A DNA stretch of 64,000 bases from Polaribacter sp. IC066 (GTDB taxonomy: Bacteria; Bacteroidota; Bacteroidia; Flavobacteriales; Flavobacteriaceae): the NCBI RefSeq assembly GCF_007997085.1, contig NZ_VORR01000006.1, positions 1 to 64,000 of the forward strand. Direction: 5' to 3'. The notes under the pieces were generated by a model that had not been told where the DNA came from, ran no database searches, and saw nothing but the letters and a program-made list of their open reading frames with translations. Made by a program: the position numbers and the translations under genes. The stretch's first letter is position 1; each line of letters opens with the position of its first letter. Below are positions 40,317-48,567 of this stretch, piece after piece.

Positions 40317-40730
40317 TTAGTTTGGTAATTTTTTACTGATCAATCCATAAAAGAAAGCACCTAAAAGTGCACCCGCTAATAAAATAAGTGCGGGAATTAA
40401 TTTAAACCCAAGAATCACAAAAATAGGTGCTGCACAAGCTCCTGAAATTCCCCAACCAAGGCCAAAAAATGTTCCTCCTAAAATAGTACTGATAAATCCT
40501 TTCTTTTTAGGTTTCGGAATAATTTTATTCCCGTTAATGTCTTTAATTTTTCCGCTTTTAAACAATTGCATAAAAACCATCGATATTACGACAGCACCCC
40601 CAATAATGCCGAACATATGAAAAGATTGAAATTTGAACATTTCATAAAATCGACACCAAGAAATGGCTTGTGTTTTACTTAAAACGATAGCAAAAAAGAT
40701 ACCGAGTATTAAAAATTTAATATTTTTCAT
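40317..40730 (-). CDS. YeeE/YedE-family membrane protein, second half (DUF6691-like)
   Basis: The 137-residue protein has about four membrane helices and the G-T-F-F-G-L-G-W-G-I-S-G-A-C-A-A-P motif (about 90-106), in which the Cys corresponds to the conserved thiosulfate-conducting cysteine of YeeE/YedE channels. It is adjacent to moaA (stop and start abut) and 60 bp behind a second YeeE/YedE gene. The two half-size proteins probably form one transporter for thiosulfate or a related sulfur species. Confidence 0.85.
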   Translation of the reverse strand: MKNIKFLILGIFFAIVLSKTQAISWCRFYEMFKFQSFHMFGIIGGAVVISMVFMQLFKSGKIKDINGNKIIPKPKKKGFISTILGGTFFGLGWGISGACAAPIFVILGFKLIPALILLAGALLGAFFYGLISKKLPN

Positions 40731-40743
40731 TTGAATATATTTT

Positions 40744-40780
40744 TATACCGACAAGGGTATTGAAACCTTGCAGGAACGAT
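40744..40780. repeat. REP-like half element (GAAACCTTGCAGGAACG)
   Basis: Shares AAACCTTGCAGGAA with the inverted repeat at 3020-3074. It occupies the 60-bp gap between the two YeeE/YedE genes. Confidence 0.45.
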
Positions 40781-40790
40781 CTTAAATTAA

Positions 40791-41348
40791 TTAAAAAAGC
40801 ATTGGAATTATAAACCAAGTCGCAATAATTCCGCCAATAAAAAAGCCAATTACAGCTAATAAAGATGGTAATTGTAAACTACTTAAACCTGTAATTGCGT
40901 GACCAGAAGTACAACCGCCAGCATAGCGTGTTCCGAAACCAATTAAAATGCCTGAAACTATCAAAATTAAAAATCCTTTAAGTGATGAAAATGCATCTGC
41001 TCCAAAAATCTCATCAGGAAAGTACTGATTCCCAACATTTACAAACCCTAAATCGGTAAGCTCTTGAACCGTTGTCGGGCTCAAATCGATTGCTTGATTC
41101 GGAATTAAATACATAGCGGAAATAAAACCACCTATAATGAGTCCTACTACGAACATTAATGCAAAATCGCGTTCTTTCCAATCTTTTTTAAAATAGTCAG
41201 AAACTTTACCTGCGCCAGCCATAGTACAAAGCGTTTCAAAATTTGTAGATGCCCCAAAATTCTTTCCGAAATAAAAGTATAGCAATAATGAAATTGCTAT
41301 TAACGGTCCGCCAATATACCAAGGCCAAGGTTCTAATATAAAATCCAT
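40791..41348 (-). CDS. YeeE/YedE-family membrane protein, first half
   Basis: The 185-residue protein has about five membrane helices and the family motif G-F-G-T-R-Y-A-G-G-C-T-S-G-H-A-I (about 137-152), with the conserved Cys. An upstream M-A-G-A-G-K segment (about 43-48) is also typical. YeeE/YedE proteins take up thiosulfate. Placement beside molybdenum cofactor genes suggests a link to a molybdenum-dependent sulfur oxidation enzyme or to sulfur supply for the cofactor (inference). Confidence 0.88.
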   Translation of the reverse strand: MDFILEPWPWYIGGPLIAISLLLYFYFGKNFGASTNFETLCTMAGAGKVSDYFKKDWKERDFALMFVVGLIIGGFISAMYLIPNQAIDLSPTTVQELTDLGFVNVGNQYFPDEIFGADAFSSLKGFLILIVSGILIGFGTRYAGGCTSGHAITGLSSLQLPSLLAVIGFFIGGIIATWFIIPMLF

Positions 41349-41524
41349 AATCTATTTAATTTTGTATTGATTTTCTTTTAATTTAGAGGAATTATCTGGA
41401 GAATTTTAAGTTCAAAAATTAAGACTCTTTACTTTATTGCTTCGTTATCTATCTTTAATCTGACTCTATTTTGATTTCATTATCTTTTTGGATAACGCAA
41501 AAATAGCATTTGTTCTATTTTAAA

Positions 41525-42769
41525 TTAAATTTTATCTTTTAAATAATTCATAATTAATTTTGTTGCGCCAAGATGATTTTCGATATATCTTTTATTAATG
41601 ATTCCTGTTAACTTTCTAAAATTCTCGTCATTCTTTAAAATGTCGAGATTCTTTGTGAATTCTTTTTGATTTTTAACTGAAATACATCCTCCAATATTTA
41701 CCAAATCTATAGCTTCTTTAAATTTAGTATAATTATTTCCTATTAAAATAGGTATTCCGAAAGTCGCTGGTTCTAAAATATTATGCAATCCTGTTTTTAA
41801 ACCTCCACCAACATAAGCAACATCTGCAATTGCGTAAATTTTCGTTAAAATACCAATAGTATCAATAATAAAAACTTGACACTCTTTTAAATTTCCATAA
41901 AATTGAGTTTTCTGAAATTCAGAATATAAAACAGTTCTTTTATTGATTGATTTCTGGAGTTCTAAAATAGCCTCATTTTTAATATTGTGTGGCGCAATGA
42001 TAAATTTCTCGTTTTCTGAAGCTTCGTTATTGATATAATTTACCAATAACGCTTCATCTTCTTTCCAAGTACTTCCTGCAACCAGCGTATATTGTTTGTT
42101 CTTAAATTCAGAAATAAAATTAAGCGAATTATCTTGTTCTAAAATTTTAGAAACGCGATCAAAACGAGTATCTCCGGCAACTGTTACATTTTTAAAACTG
42201 ATGGAGTTTAACAAATCTTTAGAATTTTCATCTTGCACAAAAAAGTGATGAAACGCCTCTAGAGATTTTCTCATAAAACCGCCATAACCTTTAAAAAATA
42301 GTTGTTTTTCTCTTAAAATACCAGACACTAAAATTGTTGGAACTTCCTTTCTTTTTAGTTCATTTAAAATATTTGGCCAAAACTCATACTTTATAAAAAT
42401 TGCTACCGTCGGTTTTACCTCTTCTATAAATTTTATTGCATTCGATTTAGAATCTAAAGGCAAATAACAAATTACATCTGCTAAATGATAGTCTTTTCTT
42501 ACTTCATAGCCAGATGGAGAAAAAAAAGTAACTAATATTTTATATTGGCTATAATTCTTTTTTAACGCTTCTATAAGAGGCCTTGCTTGCTCAAATTCAC
42601 CTAAAGAAGCCGCGTGAAACCAAATCGTTTTATACTTCTTTAAATCGGCTACTTTATGGAATGTTTCTTTTCTACCGTTAACAAAAAGTTTTATTTTTTT
42701 ATTGAATAGCGCAATTATATCTAATAAAATTTTTGCTAAAAAAACAGCTGCATTGTACAAAAAAGTCAT
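41525..42769 (-). CDS. waaA: 3-deoxy-D-manno-octulosonic acid (Kdo) transferase WaaA
   Basis: WaaA adds Kdo to the lipid A precursor on the cytoplasmic face of the inner membrane. The 414-residue protein has an N-terminal anchor helix (about 1-20), the glycosyltransferase-N block W-F-H-A-A-S-L-G-E-F-E-Q-A-R-P (about 49-63) with the catalytic Glu, V-A-G-S-T-W-K-E-D-E, I-A-P-H-N and a second Rossmann half with Y-V-G-G-G-L-K-T-G-L-H-N-I-L-E-P-A (about 325-341). These are diagnostic. It is monocistronic, preceded by the terminator of the LytTR gene. Confidence 0.95.
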   Translation of the reverse strand: MTFLYNAAVFLAKILLDIIALFNKKIKLFVNGRKETFHKVADLKKYKTIWFHAASLGEFEQARPLIEALKKNYSQYKILVTFFSPSGYEVRKDYHLADVICYLPLDSKSNAIKFIEEVKPTVAIFIKYEFWPNILNELKRKEVPTILVSGILREKQLFFKGYGGFMRKSLEAFHHFFVQDENSKDLLNSISFKNVTVAGDTRFDRVSKILEQDNSLNFISEFKNKQYTLVAGSTWKEDEALLVNYINNEASENEKFIIAPHNIKNEAILELQKSINKRTVLYSEFQKTQFYGNLKECQVFIIDTIGILTKIYAIADVAYVGGGLKTGLHNILEPATFGIPILIGNNYTKFKEAIDLVNIGGCISVKNQKEFTKNLDILKNDENFRKLTGIINKRYIENHLGATKLIMNYLKDKI

Positions 42770-42810
42770 AGCGGTAAAAGTACGAAAATGAAAGAGTATT
42801 CATCATAAAA

Positions 42811-42838
42811 AAAAGTTACTCATTTCTAAGTAACTTTT
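42811..42838 (-). terminator. Terminator of the two-component operon
   Basis: AAAAGTTACT and AAGTAACTTTT form a stem around a 6-7 nt loop. On the minus strand it is followed by a run of T's. It lies 140 nt behind the LytTR gene. Confidence 0.7.
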
Positions 42839-42976
42839 CTGTAATAACGACTATAAAATAGAACGTCCCCCAACGTAAAATTTATATGCTATTAATACGT
42901 TAAAGATATAGGAAATATACATACGTTTTAAAAAATTGTTCTGAACACCATTTTTTATGTTCTGAAAATGAATAGT

Positions 42977-43699
42977 TTATAAAAAATTAATTTTATTTAT
43001 TAATTCATCGTGATACTTTTTGCCAATTGGGAGTATAACATCTTTAATTTTAATTGATTTAGTCATTATCTGTTCAATGTATTTTACATTCACAATATAA
43101 CCTCTATGAATTCTAATAAAGTTTTGATCTAATTTGCTTATAATATCGTTTAAACTTGTTCTAATCAATAATTTATGATTATTGGTATGTATGATTTCTA
43201 TATAAACATGCGCACTTTTTAAGTACAGTATGTCATCAAAAATAATTTTATTATACACACCTTTTTCCTTAATAAATAAAGAATCTTTGATAATAACTTT
43301 GTTATCATCAATTTTACCGACACCTTTCGAGAAATTATGCAGTGCTATTTCTATAGAAGTAAACAATTCTGGTTTAGAAAAAGGTTTAATTAAATAGGCG
43401 GTTGGCAGCACCTCTTTGGCTAAATTTAACGTTGCTATATCGGAGTTTGCAGTTAAAAAAATAAAAGGAAAATCGTAAAAATCTCTAATTTTTTTTGCAA
43501 TATCTATGCCCGTTTTAGTTCCTGATAAATAAATATCTAAAATGGCAATATCTGGCTTTTCGTTTTTAATAGTTTCCAGAGCTTCGCCATAACTTAAAGC
43601 TGGCTCTAACGTTTCATATCCTAAACCTCTTAAAGCACTGCAAATATTATCAGCAATGATAATTTCGTCTTCTACTACCAAAATCTTTATTTTCCTCAT
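42977..43699 (-). CDS. LytTR-family response regulator
   Basis: Starting at the ATG at 43699 (MRKIKILVVEDEIIIAD) the protein has 240 residues. Residues 1-120 are a receiver domain with the acidic pair E-D, the phosphoacceptor Asp in A-I-L-D-I-Y-L-S-G (about 53) and I-K-P-F near 103. Residues ~140-240 form a LytTR DNA-binding domain (I-L-Y-L-K-S-A-H-V-Y-I-E-I, R-T-S-L-N-D-I, F-I-R-I-H-R-G-Y-I-V-N). The upstream 14 codons are hydrophobic and atypical, so I leave them out. The partner kinase lies 87 bp upstream. Target genes are unknown. Confidence 0.92.
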   Translation of the reverse strand: MRKIKILVVEDEIIIADNICSALRGLGYETLEPALSYGEALETIKNEKPDIAILDIYLSGTKTGIDIAKKIRDFYDFPFIFLTANSDIATLNLAKEVLPTAYLIKPFSKPELFTSIEIALHNFSKGVGKIDDNKVIIKDSLFIKEKGVYNKIIFDDILYLKSAHVYIEIIHTNNHKLLIRTSLNDIISKLDQNFIRIHRGYIVNVKYIEQIMTKSIKIKDVILPIGKKYHDELINKINFL

Positions 43700-43785
43700 T
43701 TTCTTTGTTAAGATTAAAAAGCAGCAAAACAACAATACCAATCAATCCAAAGTGTTCTGATTGCATGCTTTTAAATTGTAAGATT

Positions 43786-45705
43786 TTATTCTCTACATTT
43801 TCTTTTATTAGAATCTTTAAAGATTATTTCAAACCTTGTCCCATGCTTTATCAATAGCTCAAGACTACCTTGTAATTGCCTTACCAATCTTTTCACCAGC
43901 TTTAAACCTGTACTTTTGGCTTCTTCTATTTGAAAACTATTAGAAATGCCCAACCCATTATCTTCGATTACAAGCTTATAGTCTTTATCTTCTTCTTGAT
44001 GAATAGATATAAAGAGCACGTTTTCTTTATCGTTTTTAAAGGCATATTTATAAGCATTTGTAATTATTTCATTGATAATCAAACCTAAAGGAATAGCAGT
44101 ATCTACATCAAAAAAAACATTTTCTATTTTAATTGTGGTATCAACTTTTACATTCAATTGATATACAAATGAAATTTCCTTAATTAATAAACTAGTATAC
44201 TCGTTAAAGTCTATCAAACCACTTTCATTTCTGTATAATTTTTGATGAATTAATGCCATCGATTTTACCCTATCTTGGCTTTGGTTAATAAGTTCTAATG
44301 CTTTTTTATCTTCTATACCTTCTGACTGTAATTCTAATAAACTTGATATTATTTGAAAATTATTTTTTACTCTATGATGTACTTCTGTTATCAGCAACTC
44401 TTTTTCAATTAAAGCATCATTTATAAGCTGATTTTTAGAAGATAATTCTTTTGATTGATTTCTTATTTTTACTAAAACTAAAAGTGTTATTAATAACAAG
44501 ACAAAAAATAAGGATGCAATTATACTATATAATTTTGTTTTTTCTTTTTCTCTACTAATTTCGGTTTCTTTAACTTTTAAAGCTTGTTCTGTTTTATATT
44601 TCGCTAAAGATTTAGAGAGGTCTTCTGAATATATTTTTCTTATAATCTCTATCGCTTTTTCCTTGTAAGCAATAGCTTCTGTATAAAAACCATGAGCCGC
44701 TAAAGCTTTCGAGTTCATGTTTACAAGTTTAAAAGAATCATTAGGATTAAGGCGATTGCCTAATTTTATAAATTTAGACGCTAAATCGGATACATCTTGT
44801 GCTTGAAATTTATCTAATATTTCTTTTTTTAAGATAGCGTTTTTATCTAAATTCGAGATTAATTGAGCGTAATAAATATAAGTTATATTCTTCGAAGAGC
44901 TATTGTAAAGTTCATCTAAAAGTATAACAGCCCTTTCATTATTACCTCCTTTATAAATATAAGCATTTATAAGATTCGCAACAATAAAATAATAATAGGC
45001 ACTTCTTTTGGGTAATTTTTCTTCTAACAGTAAACAACGTTCATTCGTTTTAATGAATTCATCTAGCTTACGTTCTAAAACCAAAACTTCTGCATAGTGA
45101 TATAAGAAGTAAATTTGTAGCTCAATTTCTTCTAAATCTTCCGATATTTTTAAGCTTTTTAAGACTAGTTCCTTTGCATTTTCTAGGTCTTTCTCAATTA
45201 AAAACATCACAATAGGATGTGTTTTAATTCTTGTTTCTGCCTTTAAAACATCTTTATCTGTTTTGTCAAATTTATCAATATAATCCTCTAGCTTACTCTG
45301 TTCAGACGACGCTGCTTCTAAAGTTGCTTCATCTCTTAAATCAGAGATTTGAACCCATTTAAGATATACATACTCTAAATTTATGTTCTTGCTATCAATT
45401 GGTTTCTTAACCGCTCTGTTAATGTAGTTGCTAATAAACTCGTAGTCTATTATTTGATAATCTGCTAATTTTGAAGTAAATTCTTCATACTCTGCATACG
45501 TAACTTCTTTGTTCTTAATAATTCTAGACAATACAGCTGTATACGAATTATCTTGTAGTTTTTTTAAATAAAAAGAAGCAGAATCAGGTTGATTGTAAAT
45601 AATAAAATTTTCTACTTTTTGGATATACTTATCTATTTTTTTTGCAGATTGCGAATAAGAAGTGAGCGTAATTAGAAAAAAAAATATTGTGCAGGGGGTT
45701 TTCAT
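43786..45705 (-). CDS. TPR-like sensor histidine kinase (HisKA_2)
   Basis: I start at 45705 (MKTPCTIFFFLITLTSYSQS) because this yields a clean signal peptide; 639 residues result. The sensor part (about 25-395) is helical and tetratricopeptide-like, placed in the periplasm. A membrane helix is at about 400-425 (I-I-A-S-L-F-F-V-L-L-L-I-T), then a linker coiled coil, the HisKA_2 box E-V-H-H-R-V-K-N-N-F-Q-I-I-S-S-L-L (phospho-acceptor His near 453) and an ATPase domain with N-E-I-I-T-N-A-Y-K-Y-A-F and D-N-G-L-G-I. The cognate regulator is the LytTR protein downstream. The signal sensed is unknown. Confidence 0.9.
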   Translation of the reverse strand: MKTPCTIFFFLITLTSYSQSAKKIDKYIQKVENFIIYNQPDSASFYLKKLQDNSYTAVLSRIIKNKEVTYAEYEEFTSKLADYQIIDYEFISNYINRAVKKPIDSKNINLEYVYLKWVQISDLRDEATLEAASSEQSKLEDYIDKFDKTDKDVLKAETRIKTHPIVMFLIEKDLENAKELVLKSLKISEDLEEIELQIYFLYHYAEVLVLERKLDEFIKTNERCLLLEEKLPKRSAYYYFIVANLINAYIYKGGNNERAVILLDELYNSSSKNITYIYYAQLISNLDKNAILKKEILDKFQAQDVSDLASKFIKLGNRLNPNDSFKLVNMNSKALAAHGFYTEAIAYKEKAIEIIRKIYSEDLSKSLAKYKTEQALKVKETEISREKEKTKLYSIIASLFFVLLLITLLVLVKIRNQSKELSSKNQLINDALIEKELLITEVHHRVKNNFQIISSLLELQSEGIEDKKALELINQSQDRVKSMALIHQKLYRNESGLIDFNEYTSLLIKEISFVYQLNVKVDTTIKIENVFFDVDTAIPLGLIINEIITNAYKYAFKNDKENVLFISIHQEEDKDYKLVIEDNGLGISNSFQIEEAKSTGLKLVKRLVRQLQGSLELLIKHGTRFEIIFKDSNKRKCRE

Positions 45706-45775
45706 ACGGCTAGTCAATAGAGCCATAAATCTAATTAAAGAAATTGAGAAAAACAACAATATCTTTTTTAAAACA

Positions 45776-45816
45776 AAAAAAACGCTCAAACCAACTTATT
45801 GATTTGAGCGTTTTAA
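45776..45816 (-). terminator. Terminator of the rplU-rpmA operon
   Basis: AAAACGCTCAAA and TTTGAGCGTTTT form a 12-bp stem with a 12-nt loop, followed on the minus strand by T-rich sequence. It is 20 bp behind rpmA. Confidence 0.85.
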
Positions 45817-45835
45817 ATTTAAAAAATCGAATTTA

Positions 45836-46096
45836 CTATACCTCAAATGGAGTTATAGATACATAAGATCTGTTGTCTTTTTTCTTACGGAATTCAACAA
45901 CTCCGTCAACTCTTGCATGTAAAGTATGATCTTTACCCATGTAAACGTTGTCTCCTGGATTGTGTGTTGTTCCTCTTTGACGAACAATAATATTGCCTGC
46001 AATTGCAGCCTGTCCTCCAAATATTTTTACTCCTAGACGTTTCGATTCTGATTCTCTACCATTTTTCGAACTACCTACTCCTTTTTTATGTGCCAT
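45836..46096 (-). CDS. rpmA: 50S ribosomal protein L27 (bL27)
   Basis: The 86-residue protein starts [22 protein letters not shown], the classic L27 N-terminus near the peptidyl transferase centre, and contains I-I-V-R-Q-R-G-T and G-K-D-H-T-L-H-A. There is no extra N-terminal cleavage peptide of the Firmicutes type. It follows rplU by 27 bp. Confidence 0.98.
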   Translation of the reverse strand: MAHKKGVGSSKNGRESESKRLGVKIFGGQAAIAGNIIVRQRGTTHNPGDNVYMGKDHTLHARVDGVVEFRKKKDNRSYVSITPFEV

Positions 46097-46123
46097 GATG
46101 TTATGGTTTTAAAATTGAAATTT

Positions 46124-46621
46124 TTATTTAGTTAAAGCTTCTATTAATTCAGCCTTTTTTAAAGAGGTATATCCAGAGATTCCTTTTTCTTTTGCAGCTT
46201 CTTTTAATTCTGCAACAGTCATAGAACTATAATCTGTTGTAGCTTCTTGTACTTCAGCTTTAGCTTCTTCTTTCGGAGCAACTTCTTTTTCTGCTGATTT
46301 TTTAGCACCAGTAGTTGTGATAGATTCAATTTGAATCTCACTTAAATACTGTCGGTGTCCATTTTTCTTAATATAACCTTTTCTTCTTTTCTTCTTGAAG
46401 ACGATTACTTTATCACCTTTTAGGTGATTTAGAATTTGAGCTGTTACTGAAGCTCCTTCTATAGCTGGGGCGCCAATAGTTACATTACCAGCGTCATCAA
46501 GTAAAAGAACATTATCAAAAGTAACTTTTGATCCTGCTTCTCCTTGTAAACGATGAACGTATACCTTTTGGTCTTTTGCAACTTTAAACTGCTGCCCTGC
46601 CATCTCTACGATTGCGTACAT
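46124..46621 (-). CDS. rplU: 50S ribosomal protein L21 (bL21) with C-terminal extension
   Basis: Residues 1-103 are bL21 (M-Y-A-I-V-E-M-A-G-Q-Q-F-K-V, V-I-V-F-K-K-K-R-R-K-G-Y, and G-H-R-Q at 91-94). Beyond them a linker rich in Lys, Glu and Ala leads to a ~35-residue module, M-T-V-A-E-L-K-E-A-A-K-E-K-G-I-S-G-Y and L-K-K-A-E-L-I-E-A-L, that resembles a SAP/Rho-N-type helix-loop-helix. This extension makes the protein 165 rather than ~103 residues and is seen in other Bacteroidota. A strong promoter lies at 46681-46710. Confidence 0.97.
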   Translation of the reverse strand: MYAIVEMAGQQFKVAKDQKVYVHRLQGEAGSKVTFDNVLLLDDAGNVTIGAPAIEGASVTAQILNHLKGDKVIVFKKKRRKGYIKKNGHRQYLSEIQIESITTTGAKKSAEKEVAPKEEAKAEVQEATTDYSSMTVAELKEAAKEKGISGYTSLKKAELIEALTK

Positions 46622-46680
46622 ACTTTTAGTTTTGCGTATTTCTACTTATTAGTGCACTTAACTTACTGAAAATGCGGTTG

Positions 46681-46710
46681 CAAATATACATGTTTTTTCT
46701 AATGTTACAA
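46681..46710 (-). promoter_or_regulatory. rplU promoter (TTG-19-TATATTTG)
   Basis: On the minus strand TTG (46710-46708), 19 nt, TATATTTG (46688-46681) is an ideal match to the Bacteroidota consensus. It lies 60 bp before the rplU ATG. Confidence 0.8.
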
Positions 46711-46990
46711 TATTGCTGTTTATAAATTTACTAAAAAAACCAAGATAAATGTAATAAAAACTATTAATCAAATGTAAACACAACTATTTAATCGAGTCAA
46801 ATGTACTTTTTTACGATACTTAAGCGATTAATTCTGTCTCTAAATAACCAAGATTTATTTTCTGCCCACTATTTATAGGTTTCTTATTTCTAAAAGATAA
46901 ATTTATCAAGTTTAAAATTTAAAAAACTCACTCCAAACCCAAAAATTATGTAAAACTCAATATTCTACATCGCTTCCTTTATCCTTTCTT
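46711..46990. other. Gap without recognisable genes
   Basis: AT-rich non-coding stretch between the rplU promoter and the heptad tract. No coding frame, known RNA or good hairpin was found. Confidence 0.5.
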
Positions 46991-47007
46991 ATCAGACAAA
47001 AGTGAAT

Positions 47008-47066
47008 TTATCTTGTCCTTTTTGTTTCTTGTTTTTTGTTTTATCTCTTCTCGTCTTTCTTATCTT
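47008..47066 (-). repeat. Loose heptad-periodic pyrimidine tract behind the DMT transporter gene
   Basis: Contains GTTTCTT, GTTTTTT, GTTTTAT in 7-nt phase and further TCTT-rich pieces. It ends 15 bp from the stop codon of the minus-strand transporter gene. This is the weakest of the heptad tracts. Confidence 0.45.
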
Positions 47067-47080
47067 TTAAGAATAAAAAA

Positions 47081-47956
47081 CTACTTTTTCTTATTTACCA
47101 TATAAACTCCAAATAGAATAATAACACCCGATACTATTTGAACATAACTCAATTTTTCACCATCTAAAAATCCCCAAAAAATGGCTACTAAAGGAATTAG
47201 ATATGCCACTGACGATGAAAAAATAGGATCTGAAATATGCACTAATTTATTGTAGATAGTCTTTGCAATGCCAGTACCTACAATCGATAAAATAACTAAA
47301 TAGACCAAAGACCTCATTAGAACATCATCTTTTACATCAAACGTAGTAAAGAAATCTGTAAAACTTAAAACGATAATTGCGGGTACAAGTAACACTAAAA
47401 AATTACCCGTTACAATGGCTAGCGCGCTTACATCACTCAAATATTTCTTAATCATATTTGCATTTAAAGCATACCCGATAGAACCAATAATAATTAAAAA
47501 AGCAAACCAGTAATTCTGATTAGGATTTAAGGCAGCTCCGTTTAAAATTAGAATTAAAGTTCCTACCAAGCCAATTAAAATTCCATATAATTGTGTTTTT
47601 TTAAAAGCAAAACCAAAAATTAACGACCCTAAAATTAAAGTATAAAACGGCGTTAAAGAATTTAAAATAGAAACAATAGAGCTATCTATGTGTGTAATTG
47701 CAAATGCAAATAAAAACCCAGGAATAAAAGTACCCGCAAGTGCTGTATAGACGATGTGTTTGTAATGTTTTTTTTGAATCTTTTTTAAGGAAGGAAAAGC
47801 AACCGAAAGTAAAAAAACTGCCGTAACAATCATTCTTAAAGCGCCTACCTGAATTGGTGTTAAACCGATTAAAGCCTTTTTCATTAAGATAAAAGAACTA
47901 CCCCAAACTAAAGAGAGTAAAATTAAATACAACCATTTTTGTTGTTGTTGATTCAT
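47081..47956 (-). CDS. EamA/DMT-superfamily transporter
   Basis: I start at the ATG at 47956 (MNQQQQKWLYLILLSLVWGS), giving 291 residues and a normal family N-terminus. An upstream ATG adds 11 residues. Two EamA repeats with about ten membrane helices are present; W-G-S-S-F-I-L-M-K-K-A and I-T-H-I-D-S-S-I-V-S-I-L are typical blocks of the first repeat. The protein is only distantly like the EamA protein at 610-1449. The substrate is unknown. Confidence 0.87.
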   Translation of the reverse strand: MNQQQQKWLYLILLSLVWGSSFILMKKALIGLTPIQVGALRMIVTAVFLLSVAFPSLKKIQKKHYKHIVYTALAGTFIPGFLFAFAITHIDSSIVSILNSLTPFYTLILGSLIFGFAFKKTQLYGILIGLVGTLILILNGAALNPNQNYWFAFLIIIGSIGYALNANMIKKYLSDVSALAIVTGNFLVLLVPAIIVLSFTDFFTTFDVKDDVLMRSLVYLVILSIVGTGIAKTIYNKLVHISDPIFSSSVAYLIPLVAIFWGFLDGEKLSYVQIVSGVIILFGVYMVNKKK

Positions 47957-48016
47957 AAGTGAGGTTAAATTTTTGCAAAAATCTAACAATTATTTAAATA
48001 CCCGTGTTTTTATTAA

Positions 48017-48053
48017 TAAATTTGTACTATAATTTAATACTAAAAAATAGTAC
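48017..48053 (+). promoter_or_regulatory. Promoter-like TAAATTTG and inverted repeat before the metal-binding lipoprotein gene
   Basis: TAAATTTG (48017-48024) fits a -7 box. It runs directly into GTACTAT (48024-48030) which pairs with ATAGTAC (48047-48053). The inverted repeat covers the expected transcription start, so it may be an operator, for example of a metal-responsive regulator (inference). Confidence 0.35.
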
Positions 48054-48093
48054 ACCTTTTTGTAGCGTTTTAAATACCGATAAATTTATTCTT

Positions 48094-48510
48094 ATGAAAA
48101 CACAAAAAATAATATTCTCAATAGCAATTGCATGTTTTATTTTAATAGGGTGTGAAAAAGAAATAAAAAAAGAAAGTCTTTCTTTAGCAATTTCTGGAAT
48201 GACCTGTGAAATTGGTTGTGCAAAAACCATTCAATCTAAATTATCTAAAAAAGAAGGCGTTTTAAACGCCAAAGTAATCTTTAATGATAGTATTGCTAAT
48301 ATTGAATTCGATGCAAATTCAACCTCTAAAAAAGATTTAATTGCTTTTGTAGATGGTATTGCTGGTGGCGACTTATACAAAGCTTCTGAAAGTTCTAAAA
48401 AAAAACATACTTGCTCTGATGCTTGCAAAGAAAAATGCGAAATGAAATCAGAAAAAATGGCATGCAAAGAAGATTGTACAATGAGCTGTTGTAAAGATAA
48501 AAAAGCTTAA
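48094..48510 (+). CDS. Heavy-metal-associated (HMA) domain lipoprotein with Cys-rich tail
   Basis: The start at 48094 (MKTQKIIFSIAIACFILIGC) gives 138 residues and a clean lipobox L-I-G-C at residues 17-20. Residues ~30-95 form an HMA ferredoxin-like domain: S-G-M-T-C-E-I-G-C-A-K-T-I with Cys-x3-Cys spacing, a variant common in Bacteroidota instead of CxxC, and G-V-L-N-A-K-V-I-F. The last 35 residues contain C-S-D-A-C, K-C-E-M-K, A-C-K-E-D-C and S-C-C, nine Cys in all. The protein is probably a membrane-anchored copper or other soft-metal binder in the envelope. It stands alone. Confidence 0.85.
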   Translation: MKTQKIIFSIAIACFILIGCEKEIKKESLSLAISGMTCEIGCAKTIQSKLSKKEGVLNAKVIFNDSIANIEFDANSTSKKDLIAFVDGIAGGDLYKASESSKKKHTCSDACKEKCEMKSEKMACKEDCTMSCCKDKKA

Positions 48511-48567
48511 TTTTAGTTTTAAAGCTACTGTAAGAAAATAAATTATAGTTGTATTGTACTACCATTT

